Shown piece by piece: positions 8,928-18,449 of a stretch of 55,498 nucleotides of DNA (its first letter is position 1; each line of letters opens with the position of its first letter). The position numbers and the translations under genes were made by a program. The notes beneath the pieces were generated by a model that made no database searches, was not told where the DNA came from, and saw only the letters and a list, made by a program, of their open reading frames with translations. Source of the stretch: Phycisphaerae bacterium (GTDB lineage: Bacteria; Planctomycetota; Phycisphaerae; UBA1845); NCBI GenBank assembly GCA_029260135.1, contig JAJDDV010000177.1:1-55498 (forward strand), written 5' to 3'.

Positions 8928-10202
8928 TCACGTCTCTTCCGGCGGCAGGGTCTCGACGGCCGTGTGCAGGAGCACGAAGCGACGGTAGTACGCGATGCCA
9001 AGGCATGTCAGTGGTATCGCCAGGACAAGACCCAGGAAGCCGAGCAGTTTTCCCCACACGCAGACACCCAGCAGAATCGCCACCGGTTTGAGACCGACGG
9101 ACTGCCCCACGATGCGCGGCGTGATCAGCGAGTCCTGGATCAACTGGACGATACCCATCACAGCCAGGGCGAGAATGACCGAGACGGTGAAGCTCGAATC
9201 GCCCTCGACGGCGCGCAGGCCCGCGAGCATGACGGCCGGGATCACCGCGACGGTCTGCAGGTAGGGGACCATGTTGAGCAGGCCGACGAAGAGTCCGAAG
9301 GGCAGCGCCATCGGCAGGCCTATGATCGTGAAGCCGACAGCCATCAAGGCCCCGACGACGAGTGCGACGACGGCCTGGCCTCGGAGGTAGCGGCGCAGCG
9401 CCAGGTCGAATTGTTCGAGGAACTCGACGATCGACTCGCGGTATTGCGGCGGCAGGAAGGTCTGCCAGGTCTTGGCGTACTCGGGGTAGTCGAGCAGGAG
9501 GAAGATGAGGTAGAGGAGTACGACGATGAGTCCGGTGAGGCCTAGGACGACGTTGAGCACGAAGGTGACGACGGTCCACCCGCCCAGCGCGAGGCGTTTG
9601 GCGGTGTCGAGCAGGAGCTGGTCGAACTCGTCGGACTCGGTGTACCGGCGAGCCCGGTCGATCAGGTCGCCCACGTAGGTTCCCGCGACGGCCTCGTAGA
9701 GCGTGGCGAACCGCTCGGAGCGGGGCGCGTCGGGGTTTTTGCGGTAGGCGACCCAGCCGTCGGTGAGTTCCCGCAGGCCCAGGGCGGTCTTCTCGGTTTC
9801 GCCTTCGGAGGTCTCGGCGTCACCGGATTGCTCTTGCGCGGGAGGCGTGGAGACACTGGTCTTCTGGATCGAGGCGGCGACGTCGTCGCGGAGCTTGTGG
9901 AGGTTGTCTTGGAAGCGGCCGATCTGGCTGGCCATCAGGGGTAGGATGATGGCGACGAGCGCAAGTCCCACGATGGCGAGACCGCCGATGGTGATGGCGA
10001 CGGCGGCGCTACGTCGTTTGGTCTTCTGTTCGAAGATGGAGACGAGTGGGTTGAGCAGGTACGCGAGTACGACGGCGGCGGCGAAGGGGAGCAGGACGTC
10101 GGAGAGGTAGTCGAGCAGCCAGAAGACGGCGACGAGCGTGATGACGCTGAGGACGATCCGCACGACACGATCGAAGGTATATCGTTCTTGGTTCTGAGCC
10201 AT
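8928..10202 (-). CDS. AI-2E family transporter
   Basis: 424 residues with the AI-2E exporter/permease pattern. There are two N-terminal helices (FWLLDYLSDVLLPFAAAVVL), a third near residue 60, and a variable soluble segment (about 90-190, acidic). Four or five C-terminal helices include LPMALPFGLFVGLLNMVPY, VIPAVMLAGL and the signature LIQDSLITPRIVGQSVGLKP. Family members sit in the inner membrane; substrates vary and are often unknown. The ATG at 10202 is preferred over a GTG three codons upstream because AGGTGG lies about 6-8 bases before it. Copies of its 3' half occur at 5621-5986 and 3836-3872. Confidence 0.85.
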   Translation of the reverse strand: MAQNQERYTFDRVVRIVLSVITLVAVFWLLDYLSDVLLPFAAAVVLAYLLNPLVSIFEQKTKRRSAAVAITIGGLAIVGLALVAIILPLMASQIGRFQDNLHKLRDDVAASIQKTSVSTPPAQEQSGDAETSEGETEKTALGLRELTDGWVAYRKNPDAPRSERFATLYEAVAGTYVGDLIDRARRYTESDEFDQLLLDTAKRLALGGWTVVTFVLNVVLGLTGLIVVLLYLIFLLLDYPEYAKTWQTFLPPQYRESIVEFLEQFDLALRRYLRGQAVVALVVGALMAVGFTIIGLPMALPFGLFVGLLNMVPYLQTVAVIPAVMLAGLRAVEGDSSFTVSVILALAVMGIVQLIQDSLITPRIVGQSVGLKPVAILLGVCVWGKLLGFLGLVLAIPLTCLGIAYYRRFVLLHTAVETLPPEET

Positions 10203-10283
10203 CCGCGCCACCTGGGGTTATTGAAACCGTTTTGTTGTCGGCGTGCAATCGGGACGGATGGGGCTGGGCAGGGTGGCGGGTGG

Positions 10284-10313
10284 CCCACCTCGTTAGCGTA
10301 GCGCTGAGGTGGG
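10284..10313. repeat. palindromic intergenic repeat, family CCCACCT-n16-AGGTGGG
   Basis: CCCACCT and AGGTGGG flank CGTTAGCGTAGCGCTG. A close relative with the same core (CACCTCGTTAGCGAAGCGCT) lies at about 28838-28866. Confidence 0.6.
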
Positions 10314-10384
10314 GGAGCGATTATCGATTGCTCGTGCCTGACGGAATAGCCCGCGAGGGCCGGGATGGCATGCAGGAGAAGTGG

Positions 10385-10891
10385 ATGAACAGTAGGCGGG
10401 TCATTTCGGTCGTGTTGAGTGCGGTGGGTGTGCTGGTTCTTGGTGCGTGTGCGGCGACGCCGGGCAGACCACTCGCGCAGCAACCGGCAGACGAGTCAGA
10501 CAGAAAGCACGATCCGCAGGCTTTTCTCGTGGTGCCGCATCCGTCGAACGTTCGGTTCGATGTAGAGATTCATGACGGCGCGATACTGACATGCGATCAA
10601 GATACTGTGGAAGTGGGCAGGTTCTGGTCCGGCCCCGAGATCAAAGTCGAGTTCGGAAAGTGTGTGGATCAAGGGAATCGCTTACACGGATTCCTTTCGT
10701 GTTCTCGTGGAACGAGGGCGGTGGTGCACATCCCGAGAGTGTTGCACAGCCGAAGGTTGCGAGGTCGATTCGAGAAGGGCTGGGGGGTCAGCGTGCTTCC
10801 GTTTCCTCCCGACGACACTTGCATACGCTGTGTGGAGAAGCACGAGAGCAAGGGCCATCGCAGTACGTGTGGGCTGCTTTGTCCGGCGTGA
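10385..10891 (+). CDS. small putative lipoprotein, function unknown
   Basis: 168 residues. The N-terminus MNSRRVISVVLSAVGVLVLG followed by AC is a lipoprotein signal with the lipobox Cys near residue 22. AGGAG about 10 bases before this ATG decides the start. The body contains FLVVPHPSNVRFDVEIHDG and several cysteines and matches no family I recognise. The last 60 residues are Arg/Cys-rich, unlike the first part, so a frameshift near 10,690 is possible. Envelope location is inferred from the lipobox. Confidence 0.45.
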   Translation: MNSRRVISVVLSAVGVLVLGACAATPGRPLAQQPADESDRKHDPQAFLVVPHPSNVRFDVEIHDGAILTCDQDTVEVGRFWSGPEIKVEFGKCVDQGNRLHGFLSCSRGTRAVVHIPRVLHSRRLRGRFEKGWGVSVLPFPPDDTCIRCVEKHESKGHRSTCGLLCPA

Positions 10892-10963
10892 AGTGCGAGG
10901 ATAGCGCGAAAGGCCGCGCGGACTGAAGTACGCGGCTCGCTGGGAGCAGAGGTTCTTGTGCCT

Positions 10964-10996
10964 GGGTGCCCCATTGTTGCGAAGCAACGGTGGGGG
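10964..10996. repeat. palindromic repeat, family GTGCCCCAnnnTTGCGAAGCAA
   Basis: GCCCCATTGTTGCGAAGCAA is followed by CGGTGGGG, an imperfect hairpin with a GCGAAGC tip. Similar copies are at 28775-28808 and 28898-28930, with a weaker one at 29366-29392. Confidence 0.6.
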
Positions 10997-11150
10997 CGGA
11001 ACCGTCCGACAATCGACGCCGCGTGCCACTGGCGGGCGAGCAGCCAGTCGCACCCGGCCTTTTGGCGAGTCCGTGACAGTATCCGCGGGTGAGTGGCATG
11101 GGCAAAGGCCGCTGAATTTGACGTCCCACTGCCGGTGGATGCCGCGCGCG

Positions 11151-11195
11151 GCGTTTGCCCGTGAGGGCGCGACCCATGAAGAACACGGGCAAACG
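11151..11195. repeat. inverted repeat in the lepA upstream spacer
   Basis: GCGTTTGCCCGT (11151-11162) is matched by ACGGGCAAACGT (11184-11195) across a 21-base loop. No gene is attached to it. Confidence 0.5.
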
Positions 11196-11439
11196 TCGCT
11201 CCGAACGCCAACCTGAATCCGCGACGGCTTTGCCGCGACGCTTGCCCATGCCACCCCAATCAAAGCCGCCGAATGTGTCACGGACCCCCTCTTGGCGTAC
11301 CGGAACGACGAGCGCTGCGTAAACCGCATGTTTCAGCTATACTCACGGGTTCGGTCGACCAGCCTGCTGGGTCGAGGATCCAGCGGGCCTTGCCGGCCGT
11401 TTCGGCCGATTGTTCGAAGGTGGGGCGATGGGTCGACGA

Positions 11440-11800
11440 GGTGCATCAAGATGCACCCTACATCTTCGACCCTTTCAGGGTCGTGGTGGTTTTGGATGGG
11501 TTGGCCCGGTGGCGGCGTCCGCCTTCGGCAGTCTGGCCACCGGCTATGATCTTGCAGCCTTTCAGGCTGCAGGTGGTGCATCAAGATGCACCCTACATTT
11601 GCATGGCCGCGCTTCGCATGGCCATGGCACCCGGCCATTCGTCACCGGTTGAAAACCGGTGCGACACGGCGGCGCGGCGCGGGTTTGCCGTGCCCGGTGG
11701 GTTAAATAGGTGCATCGAGATGCACCCTATATCTGCATGGCCGCGCTTCGCTTGGCCATGGCACCCGGCGGCTTACCGGTCAGACACCGGTGCCACACGG
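11440..11800. repeat. composite array of short palindromes upstream of lepA
   Basis: Three copies of GGTGCATCAAGATGCACC (11440-11457, 11575-11592, and 11709-11726 with one change) alternate with other hairpins: CGACCCTTTCAGGGTCG, GCAGCCTTTCAGGCTGC, CACCGGTTGAAAACCGGTG and TACCGGTCAGACACCGGTG. Two further copies read GCATGGCCGCGCTTCGC...GGCCATGGCACC. Related units recur at 46117, 48873 and 50268. They look like a family of REP-type elements. Confidence 0.7.
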
Positions 11801-11825
11801 GGGGAGCGGAACGAACAGAGCGTTC

Positions 11826-13628
11826 ATGGCTGATCTGAGTCTGATTCGAAATTTCAGCATCGTGGCGCATATCGACCACGGGAAGAGCACGCTGGCCGAC
11901 CGGATTTTGGAGCGGACGGGCGTGATCACGGAGCGTGACATGCGCGCTCAGTTTCTCGACGACATGGACCTCGAGCGTGAGATGGGGATCACGATCAAAG
12001 CGAACCGGGCGACGTGTCCGTTTCACCATGACGGTCGGGACTACATGCTGAATCTTCTCGATACGCCGGGTCATGTCGATTTTCATTATGAGGTTTCGCG
12101 GGCGCTGGCAGCGTGCGAGGGCGTTCTCGTTTTGGTCGACGCGACACAGGGCGTTCAGGCGCAGACGGTGGCCAATGCGCATCTGGCGATGGAGTCTGAT
12201 CTCGAGATGATCCTGGTGATCAACAAGATCGATCTTCCGGCGGCGCAGCCTGAGGATATTGCGTTGGAGGCGGAACAGGTCCTGGGTCTCGACGCGTCGG
12301 AGGCGGTGTTCACGAGCGCCAAATCGGGTGCGGGGATCGAAGAACTCCTCAAGGCGATTGTCGAGCGGATTCCGCCGCCGAAGGGGGATCCAGAGGCGCC
12401 GCTACGGGCGTTGATCTATGACGCGAAGCCGGATCCGCATCGGGGTGTTATTTCGCACACGAGGGTGATCGACGGCGGATTTCGCCGTGGGGATTACGTG
12501 GATCTGATGGCGGTGGGGCGGAAGTTCCTCGTCACGGAGGTGGGCAAGTTCACGCCGAAGCTGACACCGGTGGAGTCGCTGGGGGCGGGGGAGGTCGGCT
12601 ATTTCTTCGCCGGTATCAAGACGCTGGCGGATGTCAACATCGGTGACACGGTGACGCACTCGACGCGGCCGACGCAGAAGGCGTTGCCGGGGTACCAGGC
12701 TCCCGAGCAGATGGTTTATTGCGATTTCTATCCGGGGATCGGGACGACGACGGCGGCGCTTCGCGAGGCGATGGAGAAGCTGTGGCTTAACGATAGCTCG
12801 TTTACCTATACAACGGTGAGTTCGGATGCGCTGGGGATCGGGTTTCGTTGTGGGTTCCTGGGTCTGTTGCACATGAAGATCATCCAGGAGCGACTGGAAC
12901 GTGAGAACGACGTGGCGGTCGTGCAGACGGCGCCGACGGTGACGTATGAGATCGAGCTGTCGGACGGCGAGGTGAAGCGGATCGAATCGCCGAGCGAGGT
13001 TCCGGACATGGCGCAGGTGGCGGAGATTCGTGAGCCGATCGTGGATGTTCAGATGATTATTCCGGCGGATTGCGTCGGGACGGTGATGCAGCTGAGCATG
13101 GAGCGTCGTGGTAAGCAAAAGAAATCGGAGTATCTGTCGTCGACGCGGGTGATGTTGACGTACGAGATGCCGCTGTGCGAGATCATTTACGACTTTTACG
13201 ACAAGCTGAAGACGTGCACACGCGGGTACGGGACGGCGGATTACGAGGTGAAGGAGTACCGGGTCGAGGACATGGTGAAGATGGACGTGCTGGTGAACGG
13301 CGTTCCGGTCGACGCGTTGTCGGTGATTGTCCATCGCGACAAGGCGGCGATTCGGGGTCGGAAGCTGATCGGTCGATTGAAGAAGGAGATCGCCCGGCAC
13401 ATGTTCGAGATTCCGCTGCAGGCGGCGGTGGGGTCGAAGATTATCGCCCGTGAGACGATTCGGGCGTTTCGCAAGGACGTGACGGCCAAATGCTACGGCG
13501 GCGACGTGACACGTAAGCGGAAGTTGCTGGAGAAGCAGAAAGAGGGTAAGAAGCGGATGAAGACGGTCGGTAATGTGGCGATTCCGCAGGAAGCGTTCAT
13601 GTCGGTGCTGAATCCGGATGATGATTGA
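11826..13628 (+). CDS. lepA: elongation factor 4 (LepA) GTPase
   Basis: A full-length 600-residue LepA, the ribosome-bound GTPase that acts in translation initiation and back-translocation under stress. The GTP motifs are AHIDHGKST (14-22), DTPGH (79-83) and NKID (133-136). The LepA-type C-terminal domain is complete (TAKCYGGDVTRKRKLLEKQK). The start is at MADLSLIRNFSI, the usual N-terminus; a GTG twelve codons earlier would lie inside the palindrome array. Codons strongly favour G at third positions, unlike the C-ending codons of 27-44 kb. Confidence 0.96.
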   Translation: MADLSLIRNFSIVAHIDHGKSTLADRILERTGVITERDMRAQFLDDMDLEREMGITIKANRATCPFHHDGRDYMLNLLDTPGHVDFHYEVSRALAACEGVLVLVDATQGVQAQTVANAHLAMESDLEMILVINKIDLPAAQPEDIALEAEQVLGLDASEAVFTSAKSGAGIEELLKAIVERIPPPKGDPEAPLRALIYDAKPDPHRGVISHTRVIDGGFRRGDYVDLMAVGRKFLVTEVGKFTPKLTPVESLGAGEVGYFFAGIKTLADVNIGDTVTHSTRPTQKALPGYQAPEQMVYCDFYPGIGTTTAALREAMEKLWLNDSSFTYTTVSSDALGIGFRCGFLGLLHMKIIQERLERENDVAVVQTAPTVTYEIELSDGEVKRIESPSEVPDMAQVAEIREPIVDVQMIIPADCVGTVMQLSMERRGKQKKSEYLSSTRVMLTYEMPLCEIIYDFYDKLKTCTRGYGTADYEVKEYRVEDMVKMDVLVNGVPVDALSVIVHRDKAAIRGRKLIGRLKKEIARHMFEIPLQAAVGSKIIARETIRAFRKDVTAKCYGGDVTRKRKLLEKQKEGKKRMKTVGNVAIPQEAFMSVLNPDDD

Positions 13629-13730
13629 GTGCGAGGGATGAAGCGGGAACGGATTCCCTTGTTTTGGCGGTCGGGTGCGAATTTTGAAATGTCGGAACCG
13701 GCGGATCGGTCGAAACGGCGGTGCGGCGAT

Positions 13731-13804
13731 TGCGCCCGGGAGGACTCGAACCTCCAACCTACTGGTTCGAAGCCAGCCACTCTATCCAATTGAGCTACGG
13801 GCGC
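13731..13804 (-). tRNA. tRNA-Arg, anticodon TCG
   Basis: A 74-base cloverleaf: acceptor GCGCCCG/CGGGCGC, D arm GCTC/GAGT, anticodon stem GCTGG/CCAGT around loop CTTCGAA (anticodon TCG), and T arm GGAGG-TTCGAGT-CCTCC. The CCA end is not encoded. Confidence 0.95.
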
Positions 13805-13852
13805 TTCGACCGCCACCGTCGGACCGCAGGTCTTTCGGTTGACACGAGTTCC

Positions 13853-13881
13853 ATTATAGTGTGGGCTGTTGCATGATCCAA
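13853..13881 (-). promoter_or_regulatory. predicted promoter of tRNA-Arg
   Basis: On the minus strand TTGGAT (13876-13881), a 17-base spacer and a consensus TATAAT (13853-13858) lie about 50 bases before the tRNA 5' end. This is the only perfect -10 box I noticed in the window. Confidence 0.6.
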
Positions 13882-14088
13882 GGACCCTGGCGGCGGTTCG
13901 TTTTTCGTCAGGGCGGAACGTCGGAATCGAGGGCCGATGCGTGTGTGGGGTGCCCGCACCGGCGCCGGAGCAAGCTCTCTTTCGCTGTGGTGGTTGGAAG
14001 GTGCCATGGTCCGAGTGTCTGCATCGAAACGGCGATGCACAGTGATTGAGATGGCTCTAGAGGAATCGTTGTAGGAGGTTTCGTTGAC

Positions 14089-14796
14089 GTGACCAACCCC
14101 AAAGAGGTTGTTAGTGAAACGCCCGCGGAGGTGACGGCGAGCGAAGGCGGGGAGGCGAAGTCGGTTGCCGTCGAGACGAAGCCGGCCGCGGAGTCCGCGC
14201 CGGCTCCAGCCGTTCCGCGGAAAGCGCCTGGAACCAAAGAGGTCATTCCTTTTGAGTGGAAGCTGATCGGAGACGCGGGGGGGCTCGTGCTGACGCTTTT
14301 CAAAGCGGTGGAGCGCGACGAGGTCGAGGCGCAGATGGAGCGTCTCCAGCGAGACGACTACTACAAGAATTTGCGGATCCTGGGTAACCTCGAGAAAGTG
14401 AAGCAGCCGCGGGCGACCGTCTCGGCAATACCGGTTCGCAAGGGCGAACGGCCTAAGGCGGCGAAGAAGGCGGCGGGGCGAGCGAAGAAGTCGGCGGGTA
14501 AGAGCGATTCGGCGGCTCGTAAGCCCAAGGCGAAGGAGGCTTCCGCGGCGAAGAAGTCCTCCAAAGCGCCGCCCTCCCGCAAGGGGTCGAAGCGTACCGA
14601 GTCGACCAAGAGCGCCAAGGCGACGAAGAGCGTCAAGCGTGCTAAGGCGAAGAAGCCCGTCAAAGCGGCCAAAGCGGCCAAAGCGACCAAGGCTTCAGCG
14701 TCTGCCAAGAAGACCAAAGCGGTGAGGGGTAAGACCACCAAGAAGTCATCCGCGAAGGCCAAATCGACCAAGAAGCGTACCCCGAAGAAAAAATAG
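14089..14796 (+). CDS. protein with Lys/Ala-rich histone H1-like tail
   Basis: 235 residues. The GTG start is set by AGGAGG ten bases upstream. Residues 1-50 are acidic and Ala/Pro-rich. Residues 50-110 form the only folded-looking part (VIPFEWKLIGDAGGLVLTLF, then DEVEAQMERLQRDDYYKNL). From about 115 to the end the chain consists of Lys-Ala-Ser repeats such as KAAKAAKATKAS. Such tails bind DNA or RNA in bacterial histone H1-like (Hc1-type) and planctomycetal proteins. Nucleoid or RNA binding is inferred; the middle part is not recognised. Confidence 0.65.
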   Translation: MTNPKEVVSETPAEVTASEGGEAKSVAVETKPAAESAPAPAVPRKAPGTKEVIPFEWKLIGDAGGLVLTLFKAVERDEVEAQMERLQRDDYYKNLRILGNLEKVKQPRATVSAIPVRKGERPKAAKKAAGRAKKSAGKSDSAARKPKAKEASAAKKSSKAPPSRKGSKRTESTKSAKATKSVKRAKAKKPVKAAKAAKATKASASAKKTKAVRGKTTKKSSAKAKSTKKRTPKKK

Positions 14797-14916
14797 CGAG
14801 GCGGTGAGTCGCCGCGACGAGCGGTGAAACGCGGGTTCATGGCCGGGTTGACCGGCTGCGCTTCCGCTGGGCGCCAAGTCTGTGCTCTGGGCAGGCTCGG
14901 GCGTTGTATGCACGGT

Positions 14917-17868
14917 TCAATATCTTCGAAGTCGCGTGATGTTGGTGACGCCGGTGAAGCGTTTCGAGCCGAGGGTTGCCTGGGGTAGACCTTCGGGCCA
15001 GATGCTCAGGGAGACGCCGAAGTCGTCCTCGGATTCGTCGAGGGCGAAGGAGACCGCTCCGAACCATCGCGGGAACTTGCGGATCAACGCGACGGTGAAG
15101 TCCATGGTCTGCCCGCGGGCGAGGTCGAAGAGCTCTCGAATCGCGAGCGAGTGTTTCTCTGTCATGCGATAATTCATGTCGAAGCCGAGGAGGTTCGAGT
15201 TGGTCTCTTCAATGAAACGGTATCCCAGCAAATAACTGAACCTGGGTGAGCGTTCGACGGCGATCGAGACGTTGAGAATGTCCACCTCTCCGTCGTTGAT
15301 ATCATAGTTGAATTCGCTGACCAACGCGGTTCGGTCGTTCATTCTCCAGATGAACGAAGAGCTCAGGTGGTTGTGTGCGAGGCTGTTTTCCGGTCGGCTG
15401 AAGGAGGCAAAGCCGTTGGTTCGGACGTCGCCGTCGGCATCGTTGAAGAGCCCCAGTTCCGCGTCGAGGGTGACGACGTCTACGGTTCGGCGGTTGTCTC
15501 CCAGGCCTCGCTTGGTTTGGAGGCGCTGGCGAACGCCGAGCGTAACGCCGTCCACTTCGTCGACGTTCTCGATGGTGTCGTCGAAGTTGAAGAGTTCGTG
15601 CGCGTCGCGATTGGTATGTGCGAACCAGGCAACGATGTCCGGTTTGATGATGTGTCGCAAGCCGTCGAGATCGAAGACCGTGGATCGGACGTCGGGAAAG
15701 AGGCGGGAAAGGTAGAGGCTGGCGCGCATCCCGTAGGCGGCGAAGATCCGGTCGACGCCTCCGTCGGCGGGTGAATCGTCCCAGGCGGTTCCACGAACAG
15801 ACGTAAAGGGTACGAGTCGAATCGGACCGAGGTCGACCGGAAGGTCGATTTCCTGGCGGGTATCGGCACGGGCGACGGAGCCGGAGCCGTTGGATCCGCG
15901 GCCACGAAGGAGGTCGATCAACGTGCGATCTGCCAGGCGCCGGCGAACAAACCCGATGCGGTTCTCGCTGAACCAGGTGGTGCTCTCGCCGAGGGGTTCG
16001 CCGGCGAGGTGGTAGCTGACGTCGGGGAGTCGTTCGGTCTGGGCGACGAAGTCGAGGATGCGGCCCTGAAACAGCGCCGCCAGTGCCCAGTTCTCGCGTT
16101 GTCTCTTGAAGTAGAGGAGTGTTTCTTGCTCCTTGTCCTGATCGAATTCGGACTCGAAGAACTCCTCGAGGAAGCCGTCATCCGACAGGTAGGACAATTC
16201 GAGCGATACTTGCCAGTCATCTTCGAGGTATTGGCGGTGGCGAAACAGAAGACGCCCGCGTACATCGCGTTCCGGTGAACGCTCGCGCTGACGACCGAGA
16301 AAATCACGTTCCTCATCGGTCAGCAGGTAGCTGCGAAGAAGACCGAAGTAGGCGTCTCGCTCGTAGTCGACGTCGACACCGATGGCGGGTCCGCGACGGG
16401 TATAGAGATCGAGCCCGAGCGTTCCGTCGAAGCCGTCCGGCGTTTCGAATCCTAGTGCGCCGAACAGATGCCAGTCGGTCTCGACTTCCGCGCCGAAGTC
16501 GTCACTATAGCCGGTCCGTAAGCTCTTGATGGCGGTTTCGCTGGTGTCGATGTTTCCGCGGATGTGTGGCCAGAAGAAGATGGGATTCCCGCCGAGGTTC
16601 AAGGTGGCGTGTCGGACGTCGAAGCTTCCGGCACGGATTCCGCGATCGTTTCGGGTCGGGTCGGCGGGTGTCAGGTTGACCAGTTCGATGCGCTGCGCCC
16701 CGATGTGGTAGTGGGGCGTGTGAAACTCACTGGTGGTCAACTTCGCGTCCGTCGCTGCGAACGAGCGCTGCGAGAGCTGTCGAATCTCGGCGGCGCGGAG
16801 GTAGAGCGGGATGTTGCGCTCCACCATTGTCGCCCGAACGACGGCGTCGAGGATAACCGCCCGCTCTTCGAGGAAGTCGTAATAGAGGCGTGACGCGCGG
16901 ATCATGTTCGGCCCCTGCGTCATCAAGATGTCGCCTTCGACGTAGGCGCCTTCGACTTCGATTTCGCCGAATCCGGCGGCGAGTAGCTGTCGGTCGGATT
17001 CGTCCCTGGCGTCGCCGGCGGGTGCGGGGCGCGCAGACGCGGGGCGGCGGCGCAACTGTGACTCATCGACGCCGAGTCCGGCGGGCGGTTGGGACCTTTC
17101 TTCGGTCGTTGCGAGTGCGCTGGAGGGAAGGAAGACGACGACCGCGTCGGCGCGTAGTTCCAGTCGCTCGGCGCTTCCGGCCTCGCCGCGAGACAGGTAG
17201 ACACCGCCGGTGACCGTCAAAACGTTACCGCCGGTGTCGGCTTGGGTCATGACCAGCTCGCCCTCAGAGCGAACCTGAATCACGGGTCGCCGGCGGGGTC
17301 TGGTTTGGTGTGTGGCCGTACCGAGCCGGTTGAAGTCTCGATGAACGAGTGCGTGCTCGAGGCCTCGGATTTGACCTTTCGCGATGGCCTTTCGAAGGGC
17401 GTTGCCTTGGCGGTAGGGTTCGCTGTCGGTCGACGCCTGCATGGCGACGTCGTCCATTTTGGCGTGGACGTCACCTTCGGTGTTGACCGTCACAAAGAGG
17501 GCGGGTCCGGTGGTCAGCGTCCCCCCGACATCTCGAATCTCGGCTTCTCGCCAGAGCAGTACGCCGAGGTGCCGATAGTCGCGGCCTTCTTTGCGGCGGT
17601 TTGTGATCCAGACGATGGCCTCTCGGGCCAGCAGTTCTCGCGTGCGATCGGTTCCGAGCGTGAGCTTGAATGCTCCGGTGAAGTGGAGCACGCTGGTGCC
17701 GTCGTCGTCCTGAAAGACATAGGCTCGCGGACCGTCGAGGGTGACGTCGAGCTTCGAGATTCCCGGTGGGAGCAGGCTTTTGTCAACGGAGTCGGCCAGT
17801 GGGACGGGACGTTGAGCGAACGCCGCCGCCCCGAAGAGTAGTACGCTCCAGCCGATCCAACGCACCAT
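14917..17868 (-). CDS. LptD/OstA-like outer-membrane protein
   Basis: 983 residues with a signal peptide (GWSVLLFGAAAFA). An OstA-like N-terminal half carries repeats such as AYVEGDILMTQGPNMIRASR, and a long C-terminal half is rich in alternating strands and aromatic residues (FSRPENSLAHNHLSSSF), as in LptD beta-barrels. LptD inserts lipopolysaccharide in the outer leaflet; this homolog would support a Gram-negative-type envelope. The family call comes from overall architecture, and the usual LptD cysteines are not evident. The ATG directly abuts a dispersed repeat (17869-17958) and has no clear ribosome site. Confidence 0.65.
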   Translation of the reverse strand: MVRWIGWSVLLFGAAAFAQRPVPLADSVDKSLLPPGISKLDVTLDGPRAYVFQDDDGTSVLHFTGAFKLTLGTDRTRELLAREAIVWITNRRKEGRDYRHLGVLLWREAEIRDVGGTLTTGPALFVTVNTEGDVHAKMDDVAMQASTDSEPYRQGNALRKAIAKGQIRGLEHALVHRDFNRLGTATHQTRPRRRPVIQVRSEGELVMTQADTGGNVLTVTGGVYLSRGEAGSAERLELRADAVVVFLPSSALATTEERSQPPAGLGVDESQLRRRPASARPAPAGDARDESDRQLLAAGFGEIEVEGAYVEGDILMTQGPNMIRASRLYYDFLEERAVILDAVVRATMVERNIPLYLRAAEIRQLSQRSFAATDAKLTTSEFHTPHYHIGAQRIELVNLTPADPTRNDRGIRAGSFDVRHATLNLGGNPIFFWPHIRGNIDTSETAIKSLRTGYSDDFGAEVETDWHLFGALGFETPDGFDGTLGLDLYTRRGPAIGVDVDYERDAYFGLLRSYLLTDEERDFLGRQRERSPERDVRGRLLFRHRQYLEDDWQVSLELSYLSDDGFLEEFFESEFDQDKEQETLLYFKRQRENWALAALFQGRILDFVAQTERLPDVSYHLAGEPLGESTTWFSENRIGFVRRRLADRTLIDLLRGRGSNGSGSVARADTRQEIDLPVDLGPIRLVPFTSVRGTAWDDSPADGGVDRIFAAYGMRASLYLSRLFPDVRSTVFDLDGLRHIIKPDIVAWFAHTNRDAHELFNFDDTIENVDEVDGVTLGVRQRLQTKRGLGDNRRTVDVVTLDAELGLFNDADGDVRTNGFASFSRPENSLAHNHLSSSFIWRMNDRTALVSEFNYDINDGEVDILNVSIAVERSPRFSYLLGYRFIEETNSNLLGFDMNYRMTEKHSLAIRELFDLARGQTMDFTVALIRKFPRWFGAVSFALDESEDDFGVSLSIWPEGLPQATLGSKRFTGVTNITRLRRY

Positions 17869-17958
17869 AGAGCAAGCTCTATTCCAGATCCATCGTCTTG
17901 AGCGACACCCTACGCGGGAATCGCGTTGCTATCCCCGCTACACCTGAGCGGCAAGCGC
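17869..17958. repeat. about 90-bp dispersed repeat, copy A
   Basis: It begins with the palindrome-like AGAGCAAGCTCT and shares blocks CGTCTTGA-CGAC, ACGCGGGA and TCCCCGCT-CAC-TG-GCG in the same order with copy B at 50161-50250. Both copies abut a gene end. Confidence 0.6.
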
Positions 17959-18414
17959 CCTGAGCACCAATACGATGGAGATTGCACGGACGTTCGCAGT
18001 ATAGGTGCGCGGTATCCGTCGTCAACTCGACGAGGCCACCGGGCTCTGGTGTTGGCGGCGCGTTTGTTGATCTGCCGCGCGGCGGATGTTTCGCGAGGTT
18101 CGCGCGGGTGAACTGCGTGCGGTGATGACGTGGGTGGACCAGGGCCGGTGTGGCTTGGGGTCTGGCGCCCGGAGGTTGTCGAAGGTTGGACCGTGACGGT
18201 TTCTTCCTTCAAGAGGTCGGCGTGACCGACGATGATGCCCGGCTGGTCTTGTCGGGGGCTGGGAGTGCTTTCTTTCGAGGCGCGTTGCGATCCTCGAGGG
18301 TCGCGTCACGCGAGGTGTTAGGTCCGAGAAAAACGCCAATCTTCCATCCTGAGAGTTGGTTCTGTGGTCGATCTCTTCGATTCTCAGCGTCGCAAAAAAG
18401 ATGTGGGCATGGGG
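17959..18414. other. intergenic stretch, no gene supported
   Basis: Open frames here lack ribosome sites and recognisable content. I see nothing certain before the promoter at 18415. Confidence 0.4.
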
Positions 18415-18443
18415 TTCCGTCGGCGAGCAGGAAGTGGTATTAT
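18415..18443 (+). promoter_or_regulatory. predicted promoter of an orphan small RNA
   Basis: TTCCGT (18415-18420), a 17-base spacer and TATTAT (18438-18443) resemble a sigma70-type promoter. Transcription would begin near 18450, with no protein start following. The -35 match is weak; the -10 match is 5 of 6. Confidence 0.4.
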
Positions 18444-18449
18444 GATGCC

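Noticed and set aside
10669..11329. Three overlapping minus-strand frames in the spacer before lepA
   Set aside because: They run through palindromic repeats, lack ribosome sites and have low-complexity Arg/Ser-rich translations.
11440..11800. CRISPR array
   Set aside because: Repeats are palindromes of different types at irregular spacing, spacers are not uniform and no cas gene is present.
12402..13757. Long minus-strand frame opposite lepA
   Set aside because: The translation is Arg/His-rich without motifs, and the plus strand encodes an intact LepA.
13838..13858. Plus-strand promoter TTGACA...TATAGT near the tRNA
   Set aside because: The boxes are only about 10 bases apart; the minus-strand reading with 17-base spacing fits the tRNA gene.
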